Assembly: GCF_004345245.1 (NCBI RefSeq)
Contig: NZ_SLUQ01000011.1
Coordinates: 1 to 64,000, forward strand
Length of the DNA stretch: 64,000 nt
Direction of reading: 5' to 3'
Source: Rhizobium sp. BK251
GTDB taxonomy: Bacteria; Pseudomonadota; Alphaproteobacteria; Rhizobiales; Rhizobiaceae
Part shown: positions 15,281 through 24,762 of the stretch, piece after piece
How positions within the stretch are numbered: the first letter of the stretch is position 1
Layout: every line of letters starts with the position of its first letter
Notes under the pieces: model-generated
Database searches by the model: none
Told to the model about the DNA's origin: nothing
Seen by the model: only the letters and a program-made list of their open reading frames with translations
Position numbers and translations under genes: made by a program

Positions 15281-17419
15281 TCATTCTAACGGAGGCGAGG
15301 CCTTTCCGAGCTTGACTGACGCCTCGCGGCCCCAAACGCGTAGCTTTCCGAGTTCGGCAACGAAAGAGGTTAGCCCTTCCTTGTCCGAAAGCCCGATAAC
15401 GCCCTCATCAAGCGAATTAGCGACCCCCACCTTTTCCAGAAGGGGCAGCGCGGACTTGTCGTAGCCGATGAACTTGCAATGCTGAAATGCGTCGGCGACG
15501 AAATCCCGTGCGGCCGCCTCGCCAACCAAGTCATCTATGCCTTCTGCCGAGGTGAGGAGCGCGACGGCGTCGAACAGAACAGACGGCCCGCCGTCGATCA
15601 TATGATGCGCCGGAATCCAGCTTCCATCGGAAGCGGTAACCCCGCCAACCTTTGGTGCTATCAACTCGAACGCCGCCTTCTCTTTCGTGATTGCATCGCC
15701 GAGTCCCTTGAGCAGCTTGGCATCGACTCCGTCGGTCACGAGCATGCCGAGCTTGCGCCCCTCGAAACGTTTGGGACCTCGCTCCACGATGCTCAGGGCC
15801 GGAGACGGCTTGAGATCCTGGCGAGTCGCCGTTGCCGCGTCAGCCGCCTTCGGCATCGCGTGGAAGCCGAGCTTGTGAGCCACGGTATTCGCGAGCGTCT
15901 CATCGATGTTGAGCAAATGAGAAATCATCCGTTCTCTGATGGCTTGTGTTTCAACCTTGCTCAGCTCAAAGGTGAGGGCCATGGCGATATGGCGCTGCTC
16001 CGCCGGTGTCTGGCTGACGTAGAACTGGCGCGCCTGGCTGTAATGGTCGGCGAAGCTTTCCGGGCGAAGACGCACCTTCGGTCCCTGTTCATCAGACGGG
16101 AAGTGGCGGTAGCCCTGCACGGGCGATTCTCTAGGTCCCTCTCCGAATGAATTGGGCTGGTAGTTTACTCGTCCCACAGGATTGTGCATCGCCATGTGAC
16201 CGTCCTGCTGGAAATTATGGAAGGGACACTTTGGCGCGTTTATGGGAAGGTGGGTAAAATTGGGGCCCCCAAGACGCTTGAGTTGTGTATCGAGATAAGA
16301 AAAATTGCGGCCCTGCAGGAGTGGATCGTTGCTGAAGTCGATACCCGGAGGAACGTTCTGCGTCATAAAGGCGATCTGCTCAGTTTCGGCAAAGAAGTTC
16401 TCTGGCATTCGATCAAGGACAAGTCGCCCGATGAGCTGGACCGGAAGGATCTCCTCCGGGATAATCTTGGTCGGATCAAGGATGTCGAAATCAAACTTGT
16501 CGGCGAACTCCTGGTCGAAGAGCTGGACGCCCAGTTCCCACTCCGGAAAATTACCGGATTGAATCGCCTGCCAGAGATCGCGGCGATGAAAATCAGGATC
16601 AGCACCGTTGATCTTGACGGCCTCATTCCACGCGACTGACTGCAAACCGAGCTTAGGCTTCCAGTGGAATTTGACAAAGGTAGATTCGTCCTTTGCGTTG
16701 ACGAAGCGAAATGTGTGAACACCAAAACCTTCCATGAAGCGGAAGGAACGCGGGATCGCCCGGTCAGACATGACCCACATGATCATGTGCATGCTTTCCG
16801 GTGTCAGTGTTATGAAATCCCAGAAATTGTCATGCGCCGACTGGGCCTGAGGAAAGGCGCGGTCGGGCTCGGGCTTCACCGAATGAATAACGTCAGGAAA
16901 CTTGATGGCATCTTGAATGAAGAACACGGGTATATTGTTGCCCACGAGGTCCCAGTTGCCCTCCTGAGTGTACATCTTGACCGCGAAGCCACGAACGTCG
17001 CGGGCGAGATCGAAAGACCCCTTGCTGCCGGCGACGGTCGAGAACCGGACGAAGACCGGTGTCTTCTCGCCTGGGCGTTGGAACACATCGGCGCGCGTAT
17101 AGGCCGCCAAGGATTCGTAAGTCTCGAAAAACCCATGGGCGCCGTAACCGCGGGCATGTACGACGCGTTCCGGGATCCGCTCGTGATCAAAGTGGAAGAT
17201 CTTTTCGCGGAAATGAAAGTCGTCGATCAGGGCCGGGCCTCGGGCGCCAACCCGCAAACTATTCTGGTCGTCGGCCACGGGGCCGCCCTGCGCAGTAGTC
17301 AGGACATCGGTGCCGTCTTCTGCGAACTGGTGAAGTTCTCCGCCTTCGCCGCGATGCAGCTTGTGATCGTGGATCGTGACAGTATTCGATTGCGCGCTCT
17401 TCGATGATTTCCTGGCCAT
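15281..17419 (-). CDS. katE: Large-subunit (clade 2) monofunctional catalase
   Basis: The 712-residue length fits HPII-type catalases. The heme pocket is complete: VVHARGYGAHG with catalytic His about 88, the distal Asn in NWDLVGNNIPVFFIQD, and the proximal Tyr in LLQGRNFSYLDTQLKR. The last 170 residues (FEGRKLGMLVTDGVDAKLLK) form the extra flavodoxin/DJ-1-like domain found only in large catalases. It converts hydrogen peroxide to water and oxygen in the cytoplasm. A GGAAC-N18-TT promoter lies 37 bases upstream, matching the known EcfG/RpoE2 dependence of stationary-phase catalases in rhizobia. The gene appears intact. Confidence 0.96.
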   Translation of the reverse strand: MARKSSKSAQSNTVTIHDHKLHRGEGGELHQFAEDGTDVLTTAQGGPVADDQNSLRVGARGPALIDDFHFREKIFHFDHERIPERVVHARGYGAHGFFETYESLAAYTRADVFQRPGEKTPVFVRFSTVAGSKGSFDLARDVRGFAVKMYTQEGNWDLVGNNIPVFFIQDAIKFPDVIHSVKPEPDRAFPQAQSAHDNFWDFITLTPESMHMIMWVMSDRAIPRSFRFMEGFGVHTFRFVNAKDESTFVKFHWKPKLGLQSVAWNEAVKINGADPDFHRRDLWQAIQSGNFPEWELGVQLFDQEFADKFDFDILDPTKIIPEEILPVQLIGRLVLDRMPENFFAETEQIAFMTQNVPPGIDFSNDPLLQGRNFSYLDTQLKRLGGPNFTHLPINAPKCPFHNFQQDGHMAMHNPVGRVNYQPNSFGEGPRESPVQGYRHFPSDEQGPKVRLRPESFADHYSQARQFYVSQTPAEQRHIAMALTFELSKVETQAIRERMISHLLNIDETLANTVAHKLGFHAMPKAADAATATRQDLKPSPALSIVERGPKRFEGRKLGMLVTDGVDAKLLKGLGDAITKEKAAFELIAPKVGGVTASDGSWIPAHHMIDGGPSVLFDAVALLTSAEGIDDLVGEAAARDFVADAFQHCKFIGYDKSALPLLEKVGVANSLDEGVIGLSDKEGLTSFVAELGKLRVWGREASVKLGKASPPLE

Positions 17420-17455
17420 GTCTCGTTCCCTGAATACCTAAAGTGATGGATGGGA

Positions 17456-17480
17456 AAGAATCGCAAAGCCTGAAAGTTCC
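17456..17480 (-). promoter_or_regulatory. EcfG-type promoter for katE
   Basis: Minus-strand GGAAC (17480-17476), 18 bases, TT (17457-17456), 37 bases before the ATG at 17419. Confidence 0.65.
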
Positions 17481-17788
17481 TTCATGTCCGGAAACAAGAA
17501 TTAATTAGCCCATGCGAGAGCATTGATCATCTTCAGGCACCGCGGGATAACCCGCTCCAGGGCCTACAACCTCTCGCCTTGCCCTTCAGAACGACCAGCA
17601 CGCATCGGCCTCTTCGCTGTCACGCCGAGTTTCGAGCGCCCTTTGATGGGTGGGAGTGAATAACTGACTGGTGGCCCAGTCATCTCGTGCATCGATGGCA
17701 GCAGCTGGTTCATTCGCCAGGTGCCGTCCAGTTTGTCGCGCGCTCTCAGAAGGAGTGCGCCGGCAGTAGTCAGCCGTCTAACGACTCC
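17481..17788. other. Intergenic; nothing recognised
   Basis: Separates katE from the glycine-zipper lipoprotein; no gene or clear terminator found. Confidence 0.35.
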
Positions 17789-18043
17789 TCAAGGGCATCG
17801 ATCTATGTACCGATTGCCGTAGCGGTCGCGGTAGTAGCACCGTCCCGGTTGACCGGCCACACTTCCGATCAATGCGCCTGATACGCCACCGATGGCCGCC
17901 CCGACCGCCGCACCTCGGACATTTCCAGTCGCGACGCCACCAATTACCGCCCCGGTTGCCGCCCCTATTCCGGCACCCTGCTCGGTTGCCGTGCAGGCGG
18001 AAAGGGAGATCGTGACAAGAATAACGAGTACGGATTTTCTCAT
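17789..18043 (-). CDS. Glycine-zipper outer-membrane lipoprotein
   Basis: The 84-residue protein has a lipoprotein signal with lipobox LSAC (Cys17) and a Gly/Ala-rich zipper (GAGIGAATGAVIGGVATGNV, then AAVGAAIGGVSGALIGSV). It ends RCYYRDRYGNRYIDRCP, a basic C-terminal tail with two Cys. This matches the SlyB/YMGG-like glycine-zipper lipoproteins of Rhizobiales, which sit in the outer-membrane inner leaflet. AGGAGG precedes the ATG. No EcfG-type promoter was found. Confidence 0.82.
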   Translation of the reverse strand: MRKSVLVILVTISLSACTATEQGAGIGAATGAVIGGVATGNVRGAAVGAAIGGVSGALIGSVAGQPGRCYYRDRYGNRYIDRCP

Positions 18044-18250
18044 GAGTGCCTCCTAGAGCTTGTAAATTGTTCGAACTCGAAATCACGTGAAATGTTTCAG
18101 ATTGGACGATGATATTAAAAAATAATTCCGGGCTTACTCTTAGTGCAAAGACGAAACACGGAGTTTGCGGTCACGCGGACCTGTAGCCGAGACGGCCCCT
18201 GTTCCTCCTTTCATTGCGATGTAGATATGCGCGCGTGCCGTGTGGTGGAT

Positions 18251-20227
18251 CTAAAGACAGGAAACGGCCCTCTGCCACGCCCGCATTTCTTCGCCGGTAG
18301 GCTTCGTTTGCGGCGCCGCCTCAAATGGCCCAAGGACCAGCGCGATGTCTGCATCGAGAATCCAACGGGCATGAAAGTCATAGGGTCTGCGCCCCCCGCC
18401 GCCATAGACCGGATCCTCACTTGACCACAGAAGCTGCCATTGTAACCCCGCCGGCGGCGCAAAGAGGGGATCCGGCACACTGTCGATGTCCAGTGCAGTT
18501 CCAAAGTTGAACACGAGCAACCTTTCATTTTTCGGCGACTGGGCAAAGTAGCGCAGGAGAAGCGCGGATTGCGACAACACGCTTCCGTCAAGCGCGCCAC
18601 GGCGCGCCGACGCTTGCGCCGCGAACGTCGCCTCATTGCGGCGTAGGGCCAAAAGATCGCGGTGAAGCACGAAACTTACGCCATCTTCTCGCCACTGCGC
18701 CCAGTCCAGCTTGGCGCTCTCGAACGTCCTACGATCGCAAGGATCTGGCATGCATGTGATCAACTTTTCATCCGTCAGATTTGGGAACTGGCGGAGGAAA
18801 TCGATACGCCCTTTGCGAACGCTTCGAGCGATATCTCCGTCACGATCCGCAAAGTAATAGAATGGCGTCGTAGCGCCAAATTCCTGGCCTTGGAAAAGCA
18901 TCGGGGTTTGTGGTCCGAGAAGATGGAGAGCCGTCATTGCCCGCACACGTGCTGGAGATGCCAGGGCTGCCAGTCTAGCTCCAGTACCGGAGTTTGCGAT
19001 CTGGTCGTGGTTCTCGAGAAAATGCACAAAATTTGCAGCCTCAAGGTCGAGGCTCGGGCCACCTCGAGGGCCGTCCTGCCAATCATATCGCTGGCCTTGA
19101 AACTGGAAACCATATTTGGCCGTCGAAACCAGCTCCTGTGCCGACCCACGATGGTCATGGAGATAGGCACTATGTCGGCCAGTCAGAGCTGCCAGGGCGG
19201 AATGATGGAAATCATCGTTCCATAAGGCATCGAGCCCGTAACCTCCAGCTTGCTCCGATCTGACAATTCGGGTCTCCTGGGGCTCGCTCTCGCCAACGAG
19301 GTAGATCGTGCGCCCGCGCGCGGCGGCGCGGGCTTCTTTTGCTATTACGGCAAGGATGTGTTCAGTGCCCGAATCAAACAGCGCCTGGGTCGCGTCGATC
19401 CTCAGCCCGTCGAAATGGTATTCATCAACCCAGTAGGCGGCATTCTTGGAGACGTATTCGCGCACACCATTGCAGTCGGGCCCGTCGAAGTTGATGGACT
19501 TGCCCCATTCGTTGGAATGGAGGTCGGTGAAGTAGCAAGGCGTGAACTCAGTGAAGCGATCGCCATGGCCAAAATGGTTGTAGACGACATCCAGAATGAC
19601 GCTCATTCCAAGGCAATGCGCCTCGTTCACGAAGTCTCGCACATCATCCGGCGCTCCATAAAGCCTCGTCGGCGCATATAGAAGGATACCGTCGTAACCC
19701 CATCCGAACTCACCTTCGAACTCGTTTATCGGCATGATCTCAAGGCAAGTGGCCCCGACTTCCTGCAGGTTGCGTAATCTCGTTTTCGCCGTCGCCCAGG
19801 TGCCTCCTTTCGTAAACGTCCCGATATGCATTTCATAAAGAACGAGATTGCCCCTCACACCTTCCCATTCGCCATCGCTCCACGAAAACGAGTGGGGATC
19901 AATGACCATTGATGGGCCAGAAGGGCCCTCTGGCTGAAATCGCGAAGCAGGGTCAGCCAACAGATTTGAATCGTCCAGACGTATCCAATAAAGCGCGCCG
20001 GCGGTGAGGCCTTCAATTTCGGCGGAGAAATAACCATTGCCCTCATTTTCTGCCGCGTATTCGCAGCCGTCCTTAAGAACAACCATGGCGCGACTCCTGG
20101 CCGGCGCCCAGATCCGAAAGGAAACGCCGTTCGACGTCGGTTCTGCACCAATGGGCAAGCGCCGGTTGATCTTCCTCTTGACCGTTGACCTTTTCGCCAA
20201 GCGGCGAACGGAATGAGACATGGTCAT
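18251..20227 (-). CDS. treZ: Malto-oligosyltrehalose trehalohydrolase
   Basis: The protein (about 658 residues from ATG 20227) has an N-terminal E-set domain (RLPIGAEPTSNGVSFRIWAP), the GH13 barrel with EIMPINEFEGEFGWGYDG, VILDVVYNHFG, nucleophile Asp in DGLRIDATQ, acid Glu in YLVGESE and FLENHDQ, and a C-terminal beta domain. This is TreZ, which releases trehalose from maltooligosyl-trehalose. Its usual partner treY is not in the window, so the enzyme would depend on a chromosomal copy. GTG 20236, ATG 20227 and ATG 20221 are possible starts. The GGAAC-N18-TT promoter 30 bases upstream agrees with trehalose synthesis as a general-stress function. Confidence 0.92.
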   Translation of the reverse strand: MTMSHSVRRLAKRSTVKRKINRRLPIGAEPTSNGVSFRIWAPARSRAMVVLKDGCEYAAENEGNGYFSAEIEGLTAGALYWIRLDDSNLLADPASRFQPEGPSGPSMVIDPHSFSWSDGEWEGVRGNLVLYEMHIGTFTKGGTWATAKTRLRNLQEVGATCLEIMPINEFEGEFGWGYDGILLYAPTRLYGAPDDVRDFVNEAHCLGMSVILDVVYNHFGHGDRFTEFTPCYFTDLHSNEWGKSINFDGPDCNGVREYVSKNAAYWVDEYHFDGLRIDATQALFDSGTEHILAVIAKEARAAARGRTIYLVGESEPQETRIVRSEQAGGYGLDALWNDDFHHSALAALTGRHSAYLHDHRGSAQELVSTAKYGFQFQGQRYDWQDGPRGGPSLDLEAANFVHFLENHDQIANSGTGARLAALASPARVRAMTALHLLGPQTPMLFQGQEFGATTPFYYFADRDGDIARSVRKGRIDFLRQFPNLTDEKLITCMPDPCDRRTFESAKLDWAQWREDGVSFVLHRDLLALRRNEATFAAQASARRGALDGSVLSQSALLLRYFAQSPKNERLLVFNFGTALDIDSVPDPLFAPPAGLQWQLLWSSEDPVYGGGGRRPYDFHARWILDADIALVLGPFEAAPQTKPTGEEMRAWQRAVSCL

Positions 20228-20256
20228 GGCTAACACTCACTGTGGCTGATGCCGAG

Positions 20257-20281
20257 AACTCGTGATGAAGCACGATGTTCC
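20257..20281 (-). promoter_or_regulatory. EcfG-type promoter for treZ
   Basis: Minus-strand GGAAC (20281-20277), 18 bases, TT (20258-20257), 30 bases before ATG 20227. Confidence 0.62.
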
Positions 20282-20586
20282 ATGCGATCGCAGAGGAGAG
20301 AATTGGTCGCCGACGAGGTTGAGCAGATGAGGATTGAAGATCGGACCTCATCGGAAACGCAGGGTCTCGACACTCGTCAGACGAAAGAGGATCGCACGCG
20401 CCGAACTGCGAGACGAGTTCGCTGGCGCGATCGTCCGTGCTCAGTCGTCGTCAGCTCCATTCGCAGCGCGCGTTCACCGCCAAACAGGCCTGAACAGCCT
20501 CTCCGATGCAGGATGCGCGAACTTTATGCGCCGATGGAATGTGCGAAATGGCCGACAGAAAGGGCCAGAAGCCAACAACTGCTAAT
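20282..20586. other. Intergenic; nothing recognised
   Basis: Open plus-strand frames here are Arg/Ser-rich, lack ribosome sites and look like chance frames of GC-rich DNA. Confidence 0.35.
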
Positions 20587-20808
20587 TTACTGCGACCGTT
20601 CCGAAGATATCTTGAATTCCGGCCTGTAAACAGCACGGGCCCGCTCCCCTGCCAGATGGAGGTAGCGCCGGTGCATTTCCCTGCTGTCGATCTCGCCCTC
20701 GATCCAAAGTTCGACAAGAGCCATGAATTCGATATCGTCCTCGATCGCTATGCCGCGCGCGCGTGCTCGCTCAATTGCGCGCTCGGCGATTGTCCGTCGC
20801 ATATGCAT
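20587..20808 (-). CDS. Short helical protein of unknown function
   Basis: The 73-residue protein (from ATG 20808; ATG 20802 and an upstream extension to 20883 are alternatives) reads MHMRRTIAERAIERARARGI, then EDDIEFMALVELWIEGEIDS and REMHRRYLHLAGERARA. It is a helical hairpin with an acidic centre and the W-I-EG-I-D-E motif, found in many rhizobial genomes as an orphan. It resembles the proteins at 9991 and 12349. No promoter motif found. Confidence 0.6.
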   Translation of the reverse strand: MHMRRTIAERAIERARARGIAIEDDIEFMALVELWIEGEIDSREMHRRYLHLAGERARAVYRPEFKISSERSQ

Positions 20809-21124
20809 TCCTCGGCCCCGAGTCATCCGCAACAGACTAAAGTGCAGCAGTGCGTAATTTAAGCGATCCCCAATTGAAACCACCTAACGAGTTCGCAACC
20901 CGACGCGACGCGCCCGTTGAATGACGCGACCAGCGAGCACACCAAGGAACAAAATTGATCCCGAGATGTTCGTGGGCCGCCAGAGATCAAGCAGACGGAG
21001 GCGACAACGACGTTAGGCGCCCCGCTGCGCCCTCATCCGAGCGGCTCGCCGACCCAGTAGGCGGGAACACCCGCGAAGCGAGCGGCCGCTTCGTCAGGGG
21101 CGGTGTCGCGAGTTAGGAGGAATC
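20809..21124. other. Intergenic; nothing recognised
   Basis: Divergent region between the short helical protein and the DUF982 gene. A GGAAC at 21062-21066 lacks the downstream TT at 18 or 19 bases, so no promoter is called. Confidence 0.35.
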
Positions 21125-21373
21125 ATGACCGGAAGCCTGACTTTCACTCGCTTGCGCGTTGGCCTGGGTGGGCCTGGCGCTTATCGTACAATCCACACTG
21201 TTGAGGAGGCTGCAGACTGCCTGTCGAAGCATTGGCCTACGATGGAAGGCAGGGCCTTCGGGGCCGCCCAAAAGATCATCCTAGAGGCGATGCACGGAAC
21301 CAGGCGACCAGGTGCTGCGCGCCGTGCCTTGATCGAGGCTGCTCACGAGGCGGATATCGCGGTCATCGAATGA
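21125..21373 (+). CDS. DUF982 protein, copy 1
   Basis: The 82-residue protein shows the DUF982 pattern: an N-terminal strand pair (FTRLRVGLGGPGAYRTIHTV), then EEAADCLSKHWPTMEGRAFG, then a helix, ending ALIEAAHEADIAVIE. TTAGGAGG stands six bases before the ATG. DUF982 proteins are abundant small cytoplasmic proteins in rhizobia without a known activity. A second copy lies at 26852-27118. Confidence 0.82.
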   Translation: MTGSLTFTRLRVGLGGPGAYRTIHTVEEAADCLSKHWPTMEGRAFGAAQKIILEAMHGTRRPGAARRALIEAAHEADIAVIE

Positions 21374-21648
21374 CACTTCGGAAGCAGCGTGACTGGCTCT
21401 GCACCGGCCGTCGTCAAACGATTTCGCGGCCATGACTGACGGATGCTCTGGAGTGAGCATCGCGAACTCGTCCCTTTGGAAACGACCGTCCCAGACCACG
21501 GCGCAAAGGAGGGCCAAGGTTATCTCACCGCACCTTGCGTCTGCGGAACAAGCACATTGGATCAAGAACTTGCCGGTCCATAGAGCGCTTTTACTCTGTC
21601 GAGACCTCAAATACAGATTATGGAGCGCGCTCGTAGCGCGGCTAATCT

Positions 21649-22663
21649 ATGGCCGAGATTAAGGTAGCACAGCAATTCGGACTGCCTGCCGACATTGAGC
21701 CTATGGAGGCGAAATCGGCCGAGGACCTCCCCGTAGACAAGGGCTGGCAGTATGAACCGAAATGGGACGGCTTTCGCTGCCTTGCTGTTAAGGACGGACC
21801 GATCGTCGGCATATACGCGAAATCGGGCAAGCCGCTTGGACGCTACTTTCCGGAAGTCCTCTCCTTGTTGAGGAGTTTGCCATTCGACAAGTTCCTCGTT
21901 GACGGCGAGCTGGTGATCGAAGTCGACGGCAGTCTGTCGTTCGACAGCAATGCAGATGCGGCTCCATCCAGCCAAGAGCCGAATTGAGAAACTGTCTGCG
22001 TCGACGCCCGCCAAACTTGTCCTCTTAGACATCCTGTTATCGCCCGATGGTGCTTCCCATTTGGAGGAACCGTTGGCAGAGCGGCGGATTGCTCTGGAGA
22101 AGATCATGACGCCGTATCTCAATCAGGCACAACTCGTCCTGTCGCCAGTGACGACTGACATTCGGCTTGCCCGCAGGTGGCTGTCGGAAGCCGTGAACGG
22201 CGGCACGGATGGCGTGGTCTGCAAGCGCCTCGATGGGAAGTACGAAATCGGCGCTCGTGCCATGATCAAGGTGAAGCACCTGCGCACGGCCGACTGCGTC
22301 GTTGGTGGATTTCGCTATCAATCAAAGACCAGGGAGGTCGGCTCGCTTCTCTTGGGACTGTACAATGATGAGGGGAAGCTGGATCACGTAGGATTCACCT
22401 CGACCATGGTTGACATCGATCGCGGGGAGCTCACTCAGGAGCTAGAAGCACTTCGCCAGCCTCCTGGCTTCACAGGGAAGGCGCCGGGCGGGCCAAGTCG
22501 ATGGAGTACAAGGCGAAGTGCCGACTGGGAGCCGCTAAAGCCAGAACTCGTTGTCGAAGTCCGGTTTGATCATGTCGCTGCGCATCGGTTCCGACACGGA
22601 ACCAAGTTCCTGCGGTGGAGGCCTGACAAGAAGCCCACACAGTGTACTTATGACCAAATTTAA
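21649..22663 (+). pseudogene. ATP-dependent DNA ligase (LigC/LigD ligase-domain type) broken by a +1 frameshift
   Basis: The first frame (21649-21987) gives an adenylation domain with the nucleotide-accepting Lys in YEPKWDGFRCLA and FLVDGELVI. It then derails at SFDSNADAAPS. The next frame (from about 21950) continues MQMRLHPAKSRIEKLS, DGVVCKRLDGKYEIGARAMI, IKVKHLRTADCVVGGFRYQS and an OB-fold end LVVEVRFDHVAAHRFRHGTK. Together this is a roughly 338-residue ligase like those used in bacterial non-homologous end joining. One extra base at 21944-21949 explains the break. No ku or polymerase gene is adjacent. The frameshift could be a sequencing error. Confidence 0.85.
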
Positions 22664-23014
22664 CTGCGGGAATGGAAAGAACGGCGGCCATGTTCCATCG
22701 CCGTGACAGGAAGCATTCTGAGCTGCAAGACAGGAACTCCTCTAAGGAAGCCCTCAACCTGTCTACCTCTACGCAGGCCGACGCCGACCTCCAGCGCATT
22801 GCCCCGGTTCGAGCTGGAAGGGAGCGTAACGCTCCTGGATCGCCGTTGGGTGCCCATTCCCCATTGGCCGCGACCTCGTCCCGAGGTTTTATAGGGCTGG
22901 CTTGTGGGGACTTAGCAGAAGCGAGACTTCTTCGATCAGATTGGTTTGATCGTGGATCTGCGAGCAATTGGCAGGTCGTTCAGCGAGGGCATGGTGGTGG
23001 GACCGGCGGCATAT
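22664..23014. other. Intergenic; no gene supported
   Basis: A 116-codon plus frame (22672-23022) starts directly after the ligase stop but has no ribosome site and no recognisable protein pattern. Confidence 0.3.
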
Positions 23015-23040
23015 GGAACTAACTCGGACCACAACGGGTT
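23015..23040 (+). promoter_or_regulatory. Possible EcfG-type promoter (19-base spacing) for 23134-23391
   Basis: GGAAC at 23015-23019, 19 bases, TT at 23039-23040, 94 bases before the GlsB-like start. The spacing and distance are at the edge of the pattern seen elsewhere in the window. Confidence 0.42.
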
Positions 23041-23133
23041 ACGCTGAAACCGCGCGGCAATCACCTTGCTTAGTGTCCGATAACTCAAAAGCCCGGCGGC
23101 ATGCCTTCATTCTAACGTGTCAAGGAGTTTCAT

Positions 23134-23391
23134 ATGGAAAGCGCAGGTATCGGTTGGATAGCGGCAATCATCATTGGCGGAATTGCAGGCTGGCTAGCGG
23201 AGATGTTCATGAGGAGTAACATGGGCGTGTTGATGAACATCTTTCTCGGAATCGTCGGCGCGCTCGTCGCCAACTTCATCCTATCTCTCTTCGGCGTTGT
23301 CCTTGGCGGTTGGCTTGGATATCTGATCGCCGGCTTCATCGGAGCTTGCATTCTTATCGCTCTCGCTAGAATGGTCAGACGCACGGCCTAG
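23134..23391 (+). CDS. GlsB/YeaQ/YmgE-family stress membrane protein
   Basis: The 85-residue protein has three hydrophobic segments with glycine pairs: GIGWIAAIIIGGIAGWLAEM, MNIFLGIVGALVANFILSLF and GWLGYLIAGFIGACILIALA. This is the transglycosylase-associated protein fold (PF04226), an inner-membrane protein of stress regulons with no enzymatic role shown. AAGGAG before the ATG supports the start. Confidence 0.9.
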   Translation: MESAGIGWIAAIIIGGIAGWLAEMFMRSNMGVLMNIFLGIVGALVANFILSLFGVVLGGWLGYLIAGFIGACILIALARMVRRTA

Positions 23392-23395
23392 AAAG

Positions 23396-23428
23396 CGGAA
23401 GGCGGCCTCTCCTCGAATGCCGCCTCCG
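23396..23428. terminator. Possible bidirectional terminator hairpin
   Basis: Between two convergent genes, CGGAAGGCGGC pairs with GCCGCCTCCG (10 pairs with one bulge) around a loop of about 10 bases. Flanking T and A runs are short, so termination strength is unsure. Confidence 0.45.
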
Positions 23429-23433
23429 TCGCT

Positions 23434-23901
23434 TTAACGGGTTGCTCCCCACGCATAGGCTAGTGCGGCGACGATCCCCATGACCGTCAACGGCTTCTCC
23501 CGAATCCTCACTTCCATTTCGCTACAGAAGGAGCTGACGCCTGCGTTCGGGACTGCAACGGCGCCCGGAATCTCGATTACGGCGTCGAAATTTCGAACTG
23601 CCTCTCGCCGCAACGTACGGCCTTCTTCATAATCACGACCCTGGTTGTGGGTGTCTTCCACCGCAAGCGCGTCATCGGCCAGATGACAACTTTCGTGCGA
23701 GCTATCTCTGTGGACACGCTCCACCTCATCGGCGTCCGCTCGACCGGCGGGAACGGCGGTATTCGTCGCGGCGACCGGATCGGAAGCTGGGAAGGTATCC
23801 TCGAGTCCTCTGTCGAGGGTGCTCTTCTCGGCCGCATCGCGCTGTTGGGCCTGCTCCTTGAGCATGGATTGGACTGCAGGGGACTTTCTTGGGTCTGGCA
23901 T
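23434..23901 (-). CDS. Hypothetical stress protein with C-terminal membrane anchor
   Basis: The 155-residue protein (ATG 23901, GGAG 7 bases upstream) begins MPDPRKSPAVQSMLKEQAQQ and includes LEDTFPASDPVAATNT, a motif common in short rhizobial stress proteins. The C-terminus EKPLTVMGIVAALAYAWGATR resembles the YqjD/DUF883-type hydrophobic end that anchors to the inner membrane. The frame stays open another 62 codons upstream, but with no ribosome site and across the promoter. GGAAC-N18-TT lies 28 bases before the start. Confidence 0.72.
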   Translation of the reverse strand: MPDPRKSPAVQSMLKEQAQQRDAAEKSTLDRGLEDTFPASDPVAATNTAVPAGRADADEVERVHRDSSHESCHLADDALAVEDTHNQGRDYEEGRTLRREAVRNFDAVIEIPGAVAVPNAGVSSFCSEMEVRIREKPLTVMGIVAALAYAWGATR

Positions 23902-23928
23902 GGCTTTTCTCCGGTTGCAGAAAAGAAA

Positions 23929-23953
23929 AATCCCCGTCGACCCCGGAAGTTCC
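23929..23953 (-). promoter_or_regulatory. EcfG-type promoter for 23434-23901
   Basis: Minus-strand GGAAC (23953-23949), 18 bases, TT (23930-23929), 28 bases before the ATG at 23901. It also argues against the longer upstream start. Confidence 0.62.
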
Positions 23954-24080
23954 CTCGCAGTTAAATCAGCCTTTCTTACCGAGAATTTTGCCGCGTTCGG
24001 TTTGGCGCATCGGTGCGCGAAGCGCTTGAAGGGCGTTTCTCGGCTCCTGCGGGGCGTCAACGATGGCGAGATCGGGACGT

Positions 24081-24575
24081 TCACCACTCCGGTACGGCCA
24101 TGGCTCTGATTAGCGTTGCTCGGGATCCTCCGCTACGAAACCCGAATTTCAAAAGCAGTCTGCCTAGGGCAGGTTCTTCCACGCGCCGGGCAGCGTCGGC
24201 CGGCGTCAACCACATGGCTTCACGCTCGGCCATTTCCGGAAAATGCTTCCGGCATCGACGGACCTCGATCAGGAACACTTCGACGATGGGCCGCACTTCG
24301 CTGCCGTCATTCAAGCGTTTGTCGTAAACAAAATCGCCGAAAGGCTTCCTCCTCACCCGTCCGACCACTCCTGCTTCCTCCCAAGCTTCCCTCTCCGCCA
24401 CTTTCCGCGGCTTCAGCCCGGAGATCGGCCAGCCTTTCGGAATCATCCAGCGCTTCGTTTCTCGGGTCGTGATGAGGAGCACTTCGGGGCCATCAAGGGT
24501 GCTGCGGAAGCATAACGCACCATATTGCTGGGTCGGTATTCCGGAGGATGGCGCTGCTGGCATGTCACTACTCAC
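24081..24575 (-). CDS. NUDIX hydrolase
   Basis: The 164-residue protein has the NUDIX region KGWPISGLKPRKVAEREAWE followed by EAGVVGRV, giving the REAWEEAG core that binds the metal. A strand-rich body (YGALCFRSTLDGPEVLLITT) precedes it. Enzymes of this type hydrolyse nucleoside diphosphate-linked compounds, inositol polyphosphates or oxidised nucleotides. GTG 24575 has a good AGAGGA site; ATG 24563 is the alternative if transcription starts at the adjacent EcfG-like promoter. Substrate unknown. Confidence 0.88.
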   Translation of the reverse strand: MSSDMPAAPSSGIPTQQYGALCFRSTLDGPEVLLITTRETKRWMIPKGWPISGLKPRKVAEREAWEEAGVVGRVRRKPFGDFVYDKRLNDGSEVRPIVEVFLIEVRRCRKHFPEMAEREAMWLTPADAARRVEEPALGRLLLKFGFRSGGSRATLIRAMAVPEW

Positions 24576-24589
24576 GTTTCATCCTCTCC

Positions 24590-24614
24590 AACCGTCTGAG
24601 CAGTCGAGAGTTCC
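24590..24614 (-). promoter_or_regulatory. Possible EcfG-type promoter for the NUDIX gene
   Basis: Minus-strand GGAAC (24614-24610), 18 bases, TT (24591-24590). TT lies only 15 bases before GTG 24575 and would leave that start's ribosome site outside the transcript, so either ATG 24563 is used or the match is accidental. Confidence 0.4.
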
Positions 24615-24762
24615 GCAGCTCATCTTAACGATGCCCCGCCCAAATGCGTCTCTGGCATAACGAAGCCGGTATTCGGGATTGGCCCTTGTCCTCAAGCGCG
24701 TACCTGGCGGGGATGGTGCGACGACCTTCGGTATGGCGCCGCATGCGGTCAGGCACGATCCT

